Assembly (NCBI GenBank): GCA_038025085.1
Contig: CM076146.1
Location: 12,710,001-12,774,000 of the forward strand
Origin: Tetragonia tetragonoides
Taxonomy: Eukaryota; Streptophyta; Magnoliopsida; Caryophyllales; Aizoaceae
Length of the DNA: 64,000 bases
Direction of reading: 5' to 3'
Shown: piece after piece, positions 46,396-58,211 of the stretch
Layout: every line of letters starts with the position of its first letter
How positions within the stretch are numbered: the first letter of the stretch is position 1
Notes under the pieces: generated by a model
Databases searched by the model: none
The model's input: the letters and a program-made list of their open reading frames with translations, nothing else
What the model was told of the DNA's origin: nothing
Position numbers and translations under genes: made by a program

Positions 46396-49323
46396 TGTCA
46401 CGCCTCAAAATTTCATTTTGTTTATCGCTTTGCACGAATTGCATGTTCAAGCATTGCATGGTGCATGCTAGTCAACTTAGAATCACGATCGTACTTGCTC
46501 ATCTTGCATATGTTAGTGTCCTAGAAATTGTTTTATACCTTTGTATAGGTAAACTCGTTTTGTTTTGGGAAGTGATTACTTCATGTCTCAAGTTTCGGGA
46601 CGAAACTTCTTTTAAGGAGGGTAGAATGTGATACCCCAATATTTTCTATAATTATTATATCGATTTATAAATGATTTGTAAATAGTTCGAAAATTAAATC
46701 GTATTATAAATGGGTTATAAATAGTTTTGGAGATTAAATCGTATATTCATTTAAGGATTCGATTTATTCAATTAAAGCCATAATAATATTAATTATTATT
46801 ATGGGACTTTCATAAATGGTATTTATTAATTTTGAGGAGTTTAATTAAAATGTTTTATATATGAATAAGAATTATTCATATTGTTTTAATTAGTTTTAAA
46901 TTAGTTCTAATTAGTTTTAATTAGCTTTTTAAATCAGAAAAATTATGAAATTTATTCCTAAACCTAATAGTATTTGACTTGGGTTGACTGAGGGCCTATT
47001 TAAGGAAAAGGTGAGACAATTGATCAGTTTTGCAAACTGAGCCAAAACCCTTAAGCTCTCTTCTCTCTCTCACCGACCACTCTCTCTTTCTCTCTCCTCC
47101 ACCCGAGCTCTCTCTCTCCTCGCCCAGCCGCTCCCTCACTGGAAAACCGACCTCCCTCGCCGGCGGTAATGGCTCCCTTTTCTCTCTCTCTTTCTCTTTC
47201 TTTTTCTTTCTCTCTTTCTCTTCGCGTTTTCTTTTCCCCTCCCGTGTTTCGGCCCCCCGCCACTGCGAGCCACCACGGCGCCACGAGGCCGTGCCTAGGT
47301 GGCCGCCGGTGATGGCCCATGGCGTCGGCTGGGCCCCCTTCTCTCTCTTCCTCTCTCTCGCTCGCTATCTCTTTCTCTCTCTCTCACGCTCGCAAACTCT
47401 CTCTCTCTCTCTCTCTCCTCCTCGCCGGTCACCGGCGAGCCACCACCGCCGGCCAAGGTGGTCGGTGGGTAGTGATGGGTCGGGTTATGGGTCCCACGCA
47501 TGGGTACCAGTGACCTAGACCTAGTTTTAAAGTTAGTGTTTCGTTTTTATGTTTTTCATAATTATTAATTCAATTTTCAGTATTTTCGATTTAATATTTT
47601 TATTTTTCTGCACTAATTCGGAATTGGAATTCGGATTTTCAAAAGCCTAGATTGGTTCAAATAAAACAAAAAATTTAATAAAAATATCAGATTGAGATTT
47701 CGTTACGTTTTGTATTTTCGTATTTAATTAATACTGATTCGGTAATTATTTTTAATTGGGAACTAACGAGGAAGCGTGATTATTGTCGATTGGTTGGAGC
47801 ATACTTGTTGTTGGTAGCGTTGTAGTGGTAAGCGCTCATGCCTACTTTCTTCCAAAGCCCCATCAAAACTATTTTGATGTGTTATGCGCTAATTGGGAAT
47901 TTGTTGTGAATTTAATATGCAAAGCATGATTAAATTATATCGTCGTTATTATGAAGTTATTAAGCATGATTCACTGCTGTAAATATGAGTTATAATTAGC
48001 ATGTTGATGTTAGCATGTTTTGGGAATTAATTAGTCCATATGATGATTATTGGACAATTGTTGAATAGCGAATTATTAATATTTTTATGCAATTAATTAT
48101 ATGCTAATTGGTATGGGTATTATTGAGTGCTAGGGAGCACCTATATATTATAGTTGAATGTCTTTGGTGATTTGTGAATTTTTGGATATCATATTACCCT
48201 GCCGAAGTGCTGCCGAAATTGTGCTAGACATTACTTGTCTTCATTATTGAATTATCGTCGTTATTGAATTAAAGCATGTTTGATTCTCATCGTATTGAAT
48301 TATCATTATCGTCGTTATTTACTATTCATTGTCAAGAGCATGAAATGAATTAGTAAGTCGTGGTCTCGTACTACCACTTATTTCAACCAATGCAAATTAT
48401 GTGAAGTGAATTAAATGAGAGTAAGACTCCTAATGGATCCCTAGGAGTAGTCGAGCAATTTTGGGATTGCACCTAATGGTGTAGTTCAAGGGATGAGTGA
48501 TTCCCAAGTTACTTATGGACACCTCGCAGTGTGTCTGGGACGGATCATTCCCCATTTATTAAGTCCTTTAGACTCGTGTAATTGTACTAGAGGTAGTGTG
48601 CACGCTAGAGTCATTAAGTCCATGGCGTGATTGTATCTTCGATGAACAGTATGGGTAATCGTTGTTCTATTCGCTCTCTTACATCTCTCTAATCAAGACT
48701 GATTGTCTATGTCGTATTTCGTGTGATCACTATACAAGAATTGCATATGAAAGAATGTCATTGTGCGTATGCTTGATTATATGCTTATGTGCGTATGCAA
48801 ATGAATTTCAATGATTCTTCTAAAACCTCAGGTAAGGTTTGCGAAATATTTTTACTGGGTACGGATGACGTTTATTCAGTTTATCTGATTTTTGTTTCTC
48901 TTTTGTTTCTTTTCTTTTCTTCTGTATTTTTGTTTCCGTCACAGAAACCAAAGTGCAGGTTTAGTTGATTGAGGACGTACAGCTTGGAAGGTAGAGTTGG
49001 CGTCGGTTTATAGAACTGTTTCTGTTAAGATAGATCGTGGGATTATTTTTATTGGATTTAGCCCTTTGAAGGCAAGTTGTAATAAATTTGGTTTAATGGT
49101 TTTACCTCTTTATATAGACAACTCTGATATTAACTGTTTAGCTTGTTTAGTTCCTTAGTAAGCTCCTTTTGATGCCTAGTCTTTCTTTATGCTTAGCATT
49201 TACTCCTTAGTGATAAATGTTGCAGTGACATCCCCCTGGGTTCGAGACGGTTCAGCGGTGTCAAGTCGCGCACAGCGACGTCGATAGTTCCCAGGAAATC
49301 GTTGCGAATTCGGGGGTATTACA
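46396..49323 (+). repeat. 3' LTR of element B (2,928 bp)
   Basis: Starts TGTCACGCCTCAAAATTTCA and ends GGGGGTATTACA. The second hairpin-PPT copy is at 46592-46626, before TGTGATACCCC. Its TATA position reads CCTATTTAAGG. The hairpin at 48932-48948 has one mismatch (CACAGAAAC). Confidence 0.95.
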
Positions 49324-50440
49324 AGGATCTTCGCCAAGTGTTCTGGTGGAAAGGCATGAAACAAGAAGTCACTGAGTTTGTAGCGAAATGTTTGACGTGT
49401 TAAAAAGTCAAGATTGAGCACAAGAGACCTGGTGGAATGGTACAATCACTGGAAGTTCCTACTTGGAAATGGAATTCGATTTCTATGGACTTTTTCATGG
49501 GGTTTACCGTTGACACAGAAGAAGAAGAACGCCATTTGAGTCGTTGTAGATCGTTTGACAAAAGTCGCAAGATTCATCCCAATGCATGACACTTGGGAAA
49601 TGGAGAAGCTAGCGGACGCTTACGTGAAGGAATTCATGAGACTTCATGGTGTACCCGAAGATATTGTTTCTGATAGAGACTCAAGATTTCTCTCTCACTT
49701 CTGGAAGAAACTACAAGAAGCTTTCGAAAGCAAATTGAAGTTTAGTATCGCTTCTCATCCTACAACAGATGGCCAGGTGGAAAGAATAATTCAAACTCTG
49801 GAGGATATGCTTCGAGCGTGTGCCCTCGAATACCAAGGTTCGTGGGATAAACACATTCCATTGATTGAATTTTCTTACAACAATAGCTATCATTCAAGTA
49901 TCGATCGAGCACCATATGAAGCCTTGTATGGAAGGAAGTGTAGATCGCCTACGTGTTGGAACGATATTAGCGAGACTGCAGTTTTGGCTCTTGACATGAT
50001 CCAGCAGACTGTCGACATTGTGAAGGTGATTCAAACGAAGATGTGAAGTGCACAAGATCGCCAGAAATCATTTACAGATAGAGGTCGTAGACCTGAAGAA
50101 TTTGAGGTGGGAAGCAAGATACTTTTGCGAGTATCTCCTACCAAGGCGTTATGCGTTTTGGTCATAAGGAAAAATTGAGTCCTCGTTACATTGGACCTTA
50201 TGAGATCCTGAAACGATCAAACTTGATGAGATTTTGACATATGAAGAATGTTCAGTCAAGATCACTGACCGAAAAGAGCGCTCGACTCGAGCAAAGACCA
50301 TTCCCATTGTGTAAGTTATTTGGTCACGTCATGGTCAAGAAGAGGCAACATGGGAAGATGAATCCATGATGCCCGAGAAGTACCCAGATCTCTTTATCGA
50401 AAGTACTAATTCCATTTGAGTTTTGGGACGAAACACTTTT
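49324..50440 (+). pseudogene. Remainder of integrase of element A
   Basis: Continues from 37007: VFWWKGMKQEVTEFVAKCLT, then a TAA in place of Gln. Frame 49555-50046 carries [17 protein letters not shown] (core Asp) and IEFSYNNSYHSSIDRAPYEA. Near 50200 a deletion of about 135 bp relative to B joins the two CTGAAA sites (GATCCTGAAACGATC), removing GEVAYRLALP through the HVSQLKRY region. The chromodomain-like end is scrambled by stops. Confidence 0.9.
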
Positions 50441-50683
50441 TGAGGAGGGTAGAATGTCACACCTAGAAATTTCGTGTTTTGTTTACCGCTTTGTACGAGT
50501 TGCATGTTCTAGCATTGCATGTTGCGTTGCTAATCAACTTAGATCATGACCGTAGTACGCGCATTGCTTTGTCGTAATCCTAAAATTATTTTATACCTTC
50601 GTATGGGTAACCGTTTCGTCATTGAGAAGTGATTACTTTATGTTTCAAGTTTCGAGACGAAACTTCTTTTGAGGAGAGTAGAA
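50421..50683 (+). other. Duplicated PPT region of element A
   Basis: PPT1 (GAGGAGGGTAGAA, ending 50455) precedes TGTCACACC. PPT2 (GAGGAGAGTAGAA, ending 50683) precedes TGTGATATCCCC. The 228-bp segment between them is part of the LTR in element B but lies outside the LTR in element A, whose 5' LTR begins at TGTGATACC. Confidence 0.85.
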
Positions 50684-53231
50684 TGTGATATCCCCAATAT
50701 TTTCTATAATTATAATATCGATTTATAATTCATTTATAAAGAGTTTCGGAGATTTAAATTGTACATTTATATAACTATTAGATTTTTCAATTAAAGCCAT
50801 AATAATATTAATTATAATTATGGGAATTTCGTGATTTATAATTATCAAATTTGAGGAATTTAATTAATTTTGTATATGAATAAGGTTTATTCATATTCTT
50901 TAATTAGCATTTAATTAGTTTTAATTATCATTTAAATTAGAAAATCATTCCTAAACCTAGTAGGTTTTGACTTTCATTGACTGGGAACCTATATAAGCAA
51001 AAAGATGGGCAATTTCATCAGTTTACAAAACTGAACCAAGCCTCACAAATTCTCTCTCTTCTCTCTCCTCTTTCACGACTCTCTCTATCTCCTCTCTCTC
51101 TCACAACCATGCCCTCTCCCCTCCCCTTGCTGTCGCCGGCCACCAGGCCAGTCACCGGCCTCCTCCCCTCGCTAGTAACCTCCTCTTCTCCCCCTCTCTT
51201 TCTCTCTCTTTCCCACTCTCTTTCGCATGCTCTGTTTCGCCCCTCCCCTGTTTTCGCGAATCGTGGCCTGTCACGCCACCGCCGCACCACCAGGCCACGC
51301 CTGGGTGGTCGCGGGCGAGTGGCTGGTGTTTCTGAGCCACCCCCGCGCCCCCTCTCTCGCTCAGTCTCTCTCTCTCTCTCTCTCACGAGCTCTCGCAAAC
51401 TCTCGTTTTCTCTCTCCTCCGTCGCCGGTGCTCCGGCGAGCCACCGCAGACCATGGTGGTCGATGGGTGGTGGTCTTGGTGATGGGCTAGGCCATGGATC
51501 CCCATGCATGGGTTATCGTGGCCTAGGTTCGAAAAACCAATTAGGGTTTCGATTTGTATTTTCATCTTTAATTAATTTCATATTTTCAGTAATTTTTTAT
51601 TATTTTTTTTATTTTTCTGTACACGTTTGGAACCCAAATCCGGATTTTCGAAAGCCTAGATTGATTGAAATTAATAAAAGAATTTTAATAAAATATTAGA
51701 TTAATATTTTACTACTATTTAGATTTTCGTATTTACTGATAATGTTTCGGTAATTGTATTTAATTAGGACCTAACAGACAAGCGTGATCGGGTCGTGATT
51801 TGGAAGCTTACCTACTTTCTAGTGAGCGTTTTTAGGCAAGCGATTGTGCCTACCTCTTTCCAAAACCCATAAAAAGTTTTTGACTTATTATGTGCTAATT
51901 GCCTAATTGTTGTGAATTTAATATGCGAAGCATGATTAAATTATATCGTCGTTAATTATGAGAATTAGAAATATATTCTTCGCATTAATTATGAATTATA
52001 TTGAGTATGTTGAGATTATAAAGTTTTGTTAATTAATTAGTTCATATGCTAATTATTGAATAAGTATGGTGATGTGAATTGTTAGTATTATTACGATATA
52101 ATATATATGCTAATTGGAATGGGATATTATTGAGTGCGAATGAGCACCTAATATACTTTGTTGGATTATTTGTTGAAAGTGTAATTTTTGGATATCATGT
52201 TTTACTGCCGAAGTGCTGGTGAAATTTCATTATAAGTATGCATTAATATCAATATCGTCATTATTATTATTCATTGTCATGAGCATGAAATGAAGTAGTG
52301 AGTCGTGGTCTTGTTGTACCACTAAGTCAACCAATGTTATTATGTGAATTGAATTGTAAATGAGAATAAGACTCCTAATGGATCCCTAGGAGTAGTCGAG
52401 CAATCGAGACTGTATCTAATAGATGTAGTCTAGGGACGTGTGATTCCCAAGTTACTTATGGACACCTCGTAGCGTGTTCGGGATGGATCATTCCCCATTG
52501 TTTAATTCTCTACGTATCGATTATTATGTTAGATATAGTGTGAATAAACACTAGAGTAAGTCCATGGCATGTCAATATCAATCGATGAACAGTATTCGCT
52601 GTTCTATTCACTCTCTTATTACTCTAATCGAGATGGTTTGTCTATTTGTGTTCGAATGATCACTAAAGCAAGAAATGCATGTAATTGAATAATGAGTATG
52701 CGTGTGCTTAATTGCATGACTACTTGTGCATGCAAATGAATTTCAATGATTCTTCTAAAACCCAGGTAAGGTTTGCGAAAGTGTTTTTACTGGGTATGGA
52801 CGACGTTTATTCAGTTTATCGGATTTTTGTTGTCTTTTGTTTCTTCTCTTTTCTTCTGTACCTTATTTCCGTCACGGAAATCAAAGTGCAGGTGTTGCTG
52901 AATGAGGACGTGTAGCCTTGGAGATTAATTGTGGGCTTGTTCTCTAGACTTATTATTTCTTTTGGATTTTTGGTTTGTGCCCTAGAAGGCAAAGTTGTAA
53001 TAATACTTTAATGGACTTAATAAGTTCACTTGATAGACAACTTTGATATTAATGTTTAGTTTGTTTAGATGCTTCCTTTGATACCTAGCTTTTCTTTCTG
53101 CTTAGCATTTACTCCTTAGCGATAAATGTTGCAGTAGCCACCCTCGGGTTTGGAACGGTTCAGCGGTGTCGAGTCGTGCACAACGATGTCGATAGTTCCC
53201 AAGAAATTTTCGCGAATTCGGGGGTGTTACA
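50684..53231 (+). repeat. 3' LTR of element A (2,548 bp)
   Basis: Starts TGTGATATCCCCAATATTTT and ends GGGGTGTTACA, followed by TSD TGTTG. TATA box CCTATATAAGC near 50989. CT-rich leader at 51050-51430. Hairpin ATTTCCGTCACGGAAAT at 52865-52881 differs from the other copies at both ends of the stem. It lacks the Stowaway MITE of the 5' LTR. Confidence 0.9.
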
Positions 53232-53236
53232 TGTTG

Positions 53237-53976
53237 TGGGTGGCTTTCGTAGTGCCTCGGTTCGTGACTGGGTGGAGTTTGTTAAAGGTCAGCTGAATAG
53301 TTTGAGCTTTGCAGCCTTTGCTACGGTTTCTTGAGGTATATGGGGTGCACGGAATACACACATTTTCGAAGGTATTTCTCAAAGCCCAGAAGAAGTACTT
53401 GCATATGTGTATCAACGACTTAAAGCTTGTGGGTCTGACTTGCCTACAACCAAAATGATCAAGCAACATCCTGTGGGGAAATGGAAAGCACCGTTGAATG
53501 GAGTAACGAAAATTAATGTCGATGCTGGCTTTATTGGAGATTTTGGCCCTAGCGTTGGGATTGTGTGTCATCGTGCTGATGGGACGGCAATTTTAGGAGC
53601 GAGCTTAAACTTTGATGTTAGGTGGGATACGAGTATTGCTGAAGCGAAGGCCGTGTTCTTCGGTCTAGAACTAGCTATGAATCATAATTTGAAGAATGTT
53701 TTAGTGGAGTCTAATAATATTTCTGTTATTAATGCTTTAGTGTTTAGGAGTAGAGGGTTGTGTATCTTTCATTTCGTAGTTGATGATATCCTTGAGCTTG
53801 TTTCGAGTTTTGATAGTTTGTCTTGGTCTTTTATTCGTCGTGATGGTAATAGAGTCGCCCATGAGTTGGCTCATGTTCAACCTTGGGATCTAGGGAGTCG
53901 GTTTTGGAGCTCGGACTTTCCGAGTAATGTTGCTGATGTACTGAACTCTGATTTGGTTGGTTTAATGGAATCTTAA
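53237..53976 (+). pseudogene. RNase H domain of the split LINE
   Basis: Resumes the ORF2 after element A. An early piece (VRDWVEFVKGQLNSLSFAAF, then TGA in place of Trp) leads into frame 53407-53976. RNase H phrases: KINVDAGFIGDFGPSVGIV, AEAKAVFFGLELAM, FIRRDGNRVAHELAH. The usual acidic residue after VE[S/G] is Asn here (VESNNISV), so activity was probably lost. Ends LNSDLVGLMES and TAA. Confidence 0.9.
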
Positions 53977-54023
53977 CAACCGCACTTTGCGGATTGTCTT
54001 CAAAAAAAAAGCTTGGTAAAATA
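53977..54023 (+). other. LINE 3' UTR, short poly(A) and right TSD
   Basis: A 3' tail ending in A9 (54002-54010) is followed by GC and TTGGTAAAATA (54013-54023), identical to 15040-15050. Confidence 0.85.
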
Positions 54024-54286
54024 TGAAAATGAAAAGGCTTGGTGATAAAGTAGGAGAGAGAAAGTGATCCAAACACGAAAGAAACAAAGGAGAAGGAAAA
54101 GAAGTGGATGTGAAACTGATTCTGACATAATTTTTTTTAATGTAAAAATGAAATTTTGGAGTGGAAATTATTTGCTTTGCCAAATATGTAATGTGGATTT
54201 GAATACTTCAATTTGAAATTTCAGGATAGAAATATATAGAAATTGTTATATTTCAAATCAAATACTCCATCCAAACATACTCTTAA
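54024..54286. other. Unique flank beyond the split LINE
   Basis: AT-rich, no coding frame. Before the LINE inserted it would have lain directly upstream of the bHLH 5' UTR exon at 15 kb, so it may be the former promoter of that gene. Confidence 0.35.
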
Positions 54287-55256
54287 GTTATAATCGCTCA
54301 GTTAATAAGTGGTTGATGGATACACCCTCTCAAGCCTCATGGATGATCAAATCGATTTTCCATATGAGGAAACACATGAGTGCACTATGTGATTGGGATT
54401 GTGTACTTAAACAAGGTCGTTTCTCCATTAAACAGGCTTACAAACAAATCTAAGGGCCTGTTAGTAATGTACCTTGGAAAAACTTGGTCTGTTCAAACAA
54501 AGCTGCCCCAAAAGCAGTGTTTATATTGTGGCTGGCTTTGCATGAGAAATTAAGAACTAAGAATGTTCTTCTGAGATGGGGTCTGAACTGTGATCCTATA
54601 TGTACCATGTGCTCCACCTATGCGGAGTCGTTACATCATCTTTTATTTGATTGTTGCTATACTAAACAGGTTTGGCAAACTATCCTCTGCTGGCTCTGTA
54701 TTACCATAACAATAGCTTCTTGGCGGAATGAGTGTAATTATTGGGTTGTGAAATTTTCAAAAGGGAGATCCCTGCTTGCTGCTGCTACCAAGATGTGTTT
54801 TGCTACGACAATATACTATGTTTGGATTGAGAGGAATATACGAGTTTTCCAGAACAAATTTACCCCTGTTCCTGATCTCGTCTACCACATTAAAATGCAA
54901 GTCTGTGCTAGAAGTCAACAACAGCTGCAGTTGAACACTTTTTTTGAGGCTTTGTGACCTAGTGTGTACTAGAAGCTTGCTTGTTTTAGCTTAAGTTTCC
55001 CTTTGCTTAGGATCCTTGCGATTTTGTGATGTTTGGTGTATGTTTTGTATAACCTGGTCAGTAGCACATGAAGCTTTCACATATGAAGATGATACCCTCC
55101 CTAGGAGGTGAGCATCCTCTCTGTGCTGATGCTCCTTGTAGGCCGGTTTATTTATTCAATGGAGTTGTTTTTTTTAGAGAGTCATGGTTGTTACAAGATC
55201 AGTGTTGTAAAAACCTATCTTGGTAATTAATACAAGTCTGTTTAATTGCCAAAGAA
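54287..55256 (+). mobile_element. 5'-truncated LINE tail (zf-RVT end), RNase H-less family
   Basis: Frame 54484-54957 encodes VPWKNLVCSNKAAPKAVFIL upstream context, then LRWGLNCDPICTMCSTYAES with the Cys/His pattern of zf-RVT (CxxC, then HHLLFDCCY). A 3' UTR with CCTAGGAGGTGAGC and A-rich tail (about 55250-55260) follows. The left boundary is approximate. It resembles the 3' end of the LINE at 0.3-5.2 kb and has no RNase H. Confidence 0.75.
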
Positions 55257-55889
55257 AAAAAGAATAATTGGCTTCTTCAAATATTAAATGAAAAACGGTG
55301 TGCATGCTATATTGCTCCTACTACTAGATGAAGCACCGTTTTGGATAATTTGTAGATTTTCGCTCTCTTTTTACCCCTGGTTTTATTTCAAATTCTAAAA
55401 GCTGGAAGTATTGATAGGAGTGGTTGAAAATGGAATAGATAAGTACAAAACTGTGAGCAAAAATTAAAATTCGTGAAAATTAGGTCAAACGAACCTAAGA
55501 CAGAAAATCAATGACTTTCTTCCTTCTTTTATCCAGTCACTTATGTTTTCTTTTCTTTTTGGAAAAGAAAGTCCAGCTACTTATCCCATGCCCATCTCTC
55601 AGGCTGACAATCCTTGCTACTTTTTTGCTCATCAAAAAAAGGGTGCAAGTAAAAGGCGATCGAGTCATCTCCCTCTACGCCATGTTCAGACTTTCGTACC
55701 CTCGAAATGAGGTGCTCCTAATTTCACTTATTCCTTACCTTTATAAAATATTAAAAAATATATTCGGACCCTCGTGTTTAACAGCGAACATATCAGACTA
55801 ACTGAACAATCAGCGCAAGCACTGGCCTTTCAACGTAGCACCAACAAGGAGCTAGTAGAGTTTCTAGAACGCAGAACACACAAGGCATG
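55257..55889. other. AT-rich stretch, nothing identified
   Basis: Short frames (for example 55511-55801) show no family signal or coding character. Confidence 0.4.
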
Positions 55890-55975
55890 GGGGAATTGGG
55901 GATTCGAATCCATTACCTTACCTTACCAAACCACTTAAAAATTAGGAGTAATTTTGGAACCACTAGACCACCACC
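55890..55975 (-). repeat. tRNA-derived SINE-like pol III promoter region
   Basis: On the minus strand A-box TGGTCTAGTGG (55960-55970) is followed by B-box GGATTCGAATCC (55900-55911). The wide A-B spacing (about 50 nt) and absent acceptor stem argue for a SINE-like relic rather than a tRNA gene. Confidence 0.45.
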
Positions 55976-56648
55976 ATTGTTGGTTGACAATTCTTGCTAC
56001 TTGGATCCTCATATGATATCAACCTCTAAGTAAGCGCGTCTGCTTTTCATTAGTTAAGTGGGAAACAAACTTAATTTAATCAGAATTTTTGAAATGGTAT
56101 ATATTCCGAGCGGGACAAGAATCAATTTGCAAAATACAGAGTTAATTTGTAGAATGGAGCAGAACAGAACGAAATGAAATATATATACCGAGATAGATTA
56201 TAAATTGGAAAGAGCGAATAAAAACAAGGCCTAAATCATATACATGTACTTTAATGCTAATACTCGCTAAGTCGATATTGCATATATAGTGCATGACACG
56301 AGGGGTAGGCAGATCTCTATGGCACACAGGGGTGGATTCAGTATGGGTGTTTGGGGTCGTGAGTAACTAGTTTTTTCAGAAAGTTTTGTTAAAATATCCT
56401 AGTTTTTGGAATTATTTTGAAAATTATTGCTAAAATATCCTAAAAATTTAGTTTTAATATCCATATTATTTAATAATTCAGTTTTAACACTCATATTAAT
56501 AATTTTCTAAATCCGCCACTAGTGGCACATATTAATAATTTTACCATATAAGCTAAAGTAAAAGCAATCCGTTGGTTAAATGCCTACCTATTTTAACTTC
56601 TTTTTCTTCTAATACACCGTGTTATCACCTTCGATGACAAGTTACTAG

Positions 56649-57593
56649 TAAGGATGGTAATGGTGTGAGGAGGGAGTGGATATAGGTATATTTATACCAT
56701 ACCTACCTGATTACGTATTTGCTACCCGTCCCATCCCCGTCATGGAGAAAGACCTTCAAAACCATCACCGTCCCAGTGGGTATGAGATAGAACCACATAT
56801 GCCCGAATTACCCAATGAGTATCCATACCATTACCCAATTTATATCCCACCCCATATTCACGTGGTACCCGCCTTAAATCCGCTCCAAACCCAAACTGGC
56901 GACAGACGAAATTTTATTTTTTTTCTTCCTATATTTTTGGGGATTGATAAACGTAAATCACTTATTACTAAACGTAAATCACTTATTACCATAACATCCC
57001 TAACAATTTTGACACTCCTCTAGTCCCCTCTCTCTCTCTCTCTCCTCCCTTTTTCTCTCTCGCTCTTCCCTTTCATTTCTCATTCTCTGCAACAAGACAA
57101 ACAAGAGTTGGGTTTCAACTTTCATTTATGAACCTGCATATAGTCAAAAAGTGTGTAATTGGCAGCCCCGGGGTTGGTAGGTAACTGGGAATTGAAAGGT
57201 GAGAGAGGCGGTGGACAGTGGGCCAGGGGGATGACGACGGTTGGGACGTGGATTCCAGCGAGAATTGACCGACTACCCACTGATGACTCACACCACCCAC
57301 CTTCACAACTCCTATCTCTCTCCTCCTTTGAAGACCCACCACCATCAAGTGCCCACCATTTTAGCCTCCACTAAACCAGCCACAACACCACCATCAGGTC
57401 ATAGATGGCGTCGCCCCATCTGTACCAACTAGCAAGCCCTCCCCCGCCCACACCCACACTCTCTCCTCCCGACTACCATCCCAACCACCGATTGACACCC
57501 ACCCAAACGACGGAAAGCCATTAAAACAACCTAGTCACCCAACCAATCGTCACTTACCACTCATAAACCCTAACAATTATTATTATTATTATT

Positions 57594-57680
<87 letters not shown>

Positions 57681-58203
57681 TCGAATTTTAATAGTTACTT
57701 GAATATTATCATGAATTGAATCAAATAATTTGTCTCCATCAAAGTTGTTGTCACTTGTTAGTGTCGATTAATTTTAGGTTTTCAGGATGAACAAAGGCAG
57801 AGACAATAGACAGATTTGAGAGAGAAAAAAAATTAGGGGAAGAAGTAAAAAGGGTATTTTGGTAAGTATTAGGACAAAAATATTTGCGTTTAGTAATTTG
57901 GGATTTACGTTAAGCAGTTCTGATATTTTTTGGTCAATATATTTTATATTTAGAATTTTTACAGTGTTTTTTTTAGATGGGTATAAGGCAGGGCTTGCGG
58001 GTATGAGGCGGGCCGGGGCAGGGCCCTAGCAAGTATCAAATGGGGGGAACAACACAAACCGTCCCCACCCATCCCTATCCATGGCGGTTTTTCTTTTTCA
58101 AAACCATCTCTACCCCATCCGCACCTCGCGCTCCCCCATCCCCCTACCAATTGGGACAGCTATGGGGCGAAAACCACATATACCCGCCCCATTGTCATCC
58201 CTA
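56649..58203. mobile_element. hAT-like non-autonomous element, 1,555 bp
   Basis: Left end TAAGGATGGTAATGG and right end on the complement TAGGGATGACAATGG form the TIR. Flanks GTTACTAG (56641-56648) and ATTACGAG (58204-58211) match at 6 of 8 positions. It is a common plant repeat type with GGGG-rich and CCCC-rich subterminal blocks. Interior: (TC)n near 57030 and an (ATT/AAT)n array at 57577-57680; no transposase. Confidence 0.55.
57577..57680. repeat. (ATT)n/(AAT)n microsatellite
   Basis: ATT repeats turn into AAT repeats near 57597, giving a short inverted junction, then about 27 uninterrupted AAT units. Confidence 0.95.
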
Positions 58204-58211
58204 ATTACGAG

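Larger units (their letters stand above)
37008..49323 (+). mobile_element. Element B: Tekay/Del-like element, 12.3 kb, complete with both LTRs
   Basis: TSD AGGAT at 37003-37007 and 49324-49328. LTRs are 2,936 and 2,928 bp and nearly identical by eye, so B is the younger of the two sister elements. Its order is PBS, extra ORF, spacer, gag, protease, RT, RNase H, integrase with chromodomain-like tail, PPT. Its LTRs start at TGTCACGCC, 227-232 bp upstream of the start used by element A. Confidence 0.95.
19987..53231 (+). mobile_element. Element A: Tekay/Del-like Ty3/gypsy chromovirus, with nested insertions
   Basis: Bounded by LTRs beginning TGTGATA and ending in TTA[G/C]A. It has an initiator-Met PBS, an extra ORF, gag with two zinc knuckles, protease, RT-RNase H and integrase. 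Without nested elements it is about 11.4 kb. Insertions are a Stowaway MITE (20939-21193), an Athila-like element (25961-35233) and sister element B (37008-49323). LTR length (over 2 kb), the PPT phrase GGAGGGTAGAA and the integrase C-terminal type (read from B) point to the Tekay/Del chromovirus lineage. All ORFs are disrupted. Confidence 0.9.

Noticed and set aside
53407..53976. Stand-alone host RNase H gene
   Set aside because: It is the LINE RNase H, shown by sequence continuity with 19986 and by the poly(A) and TSD.
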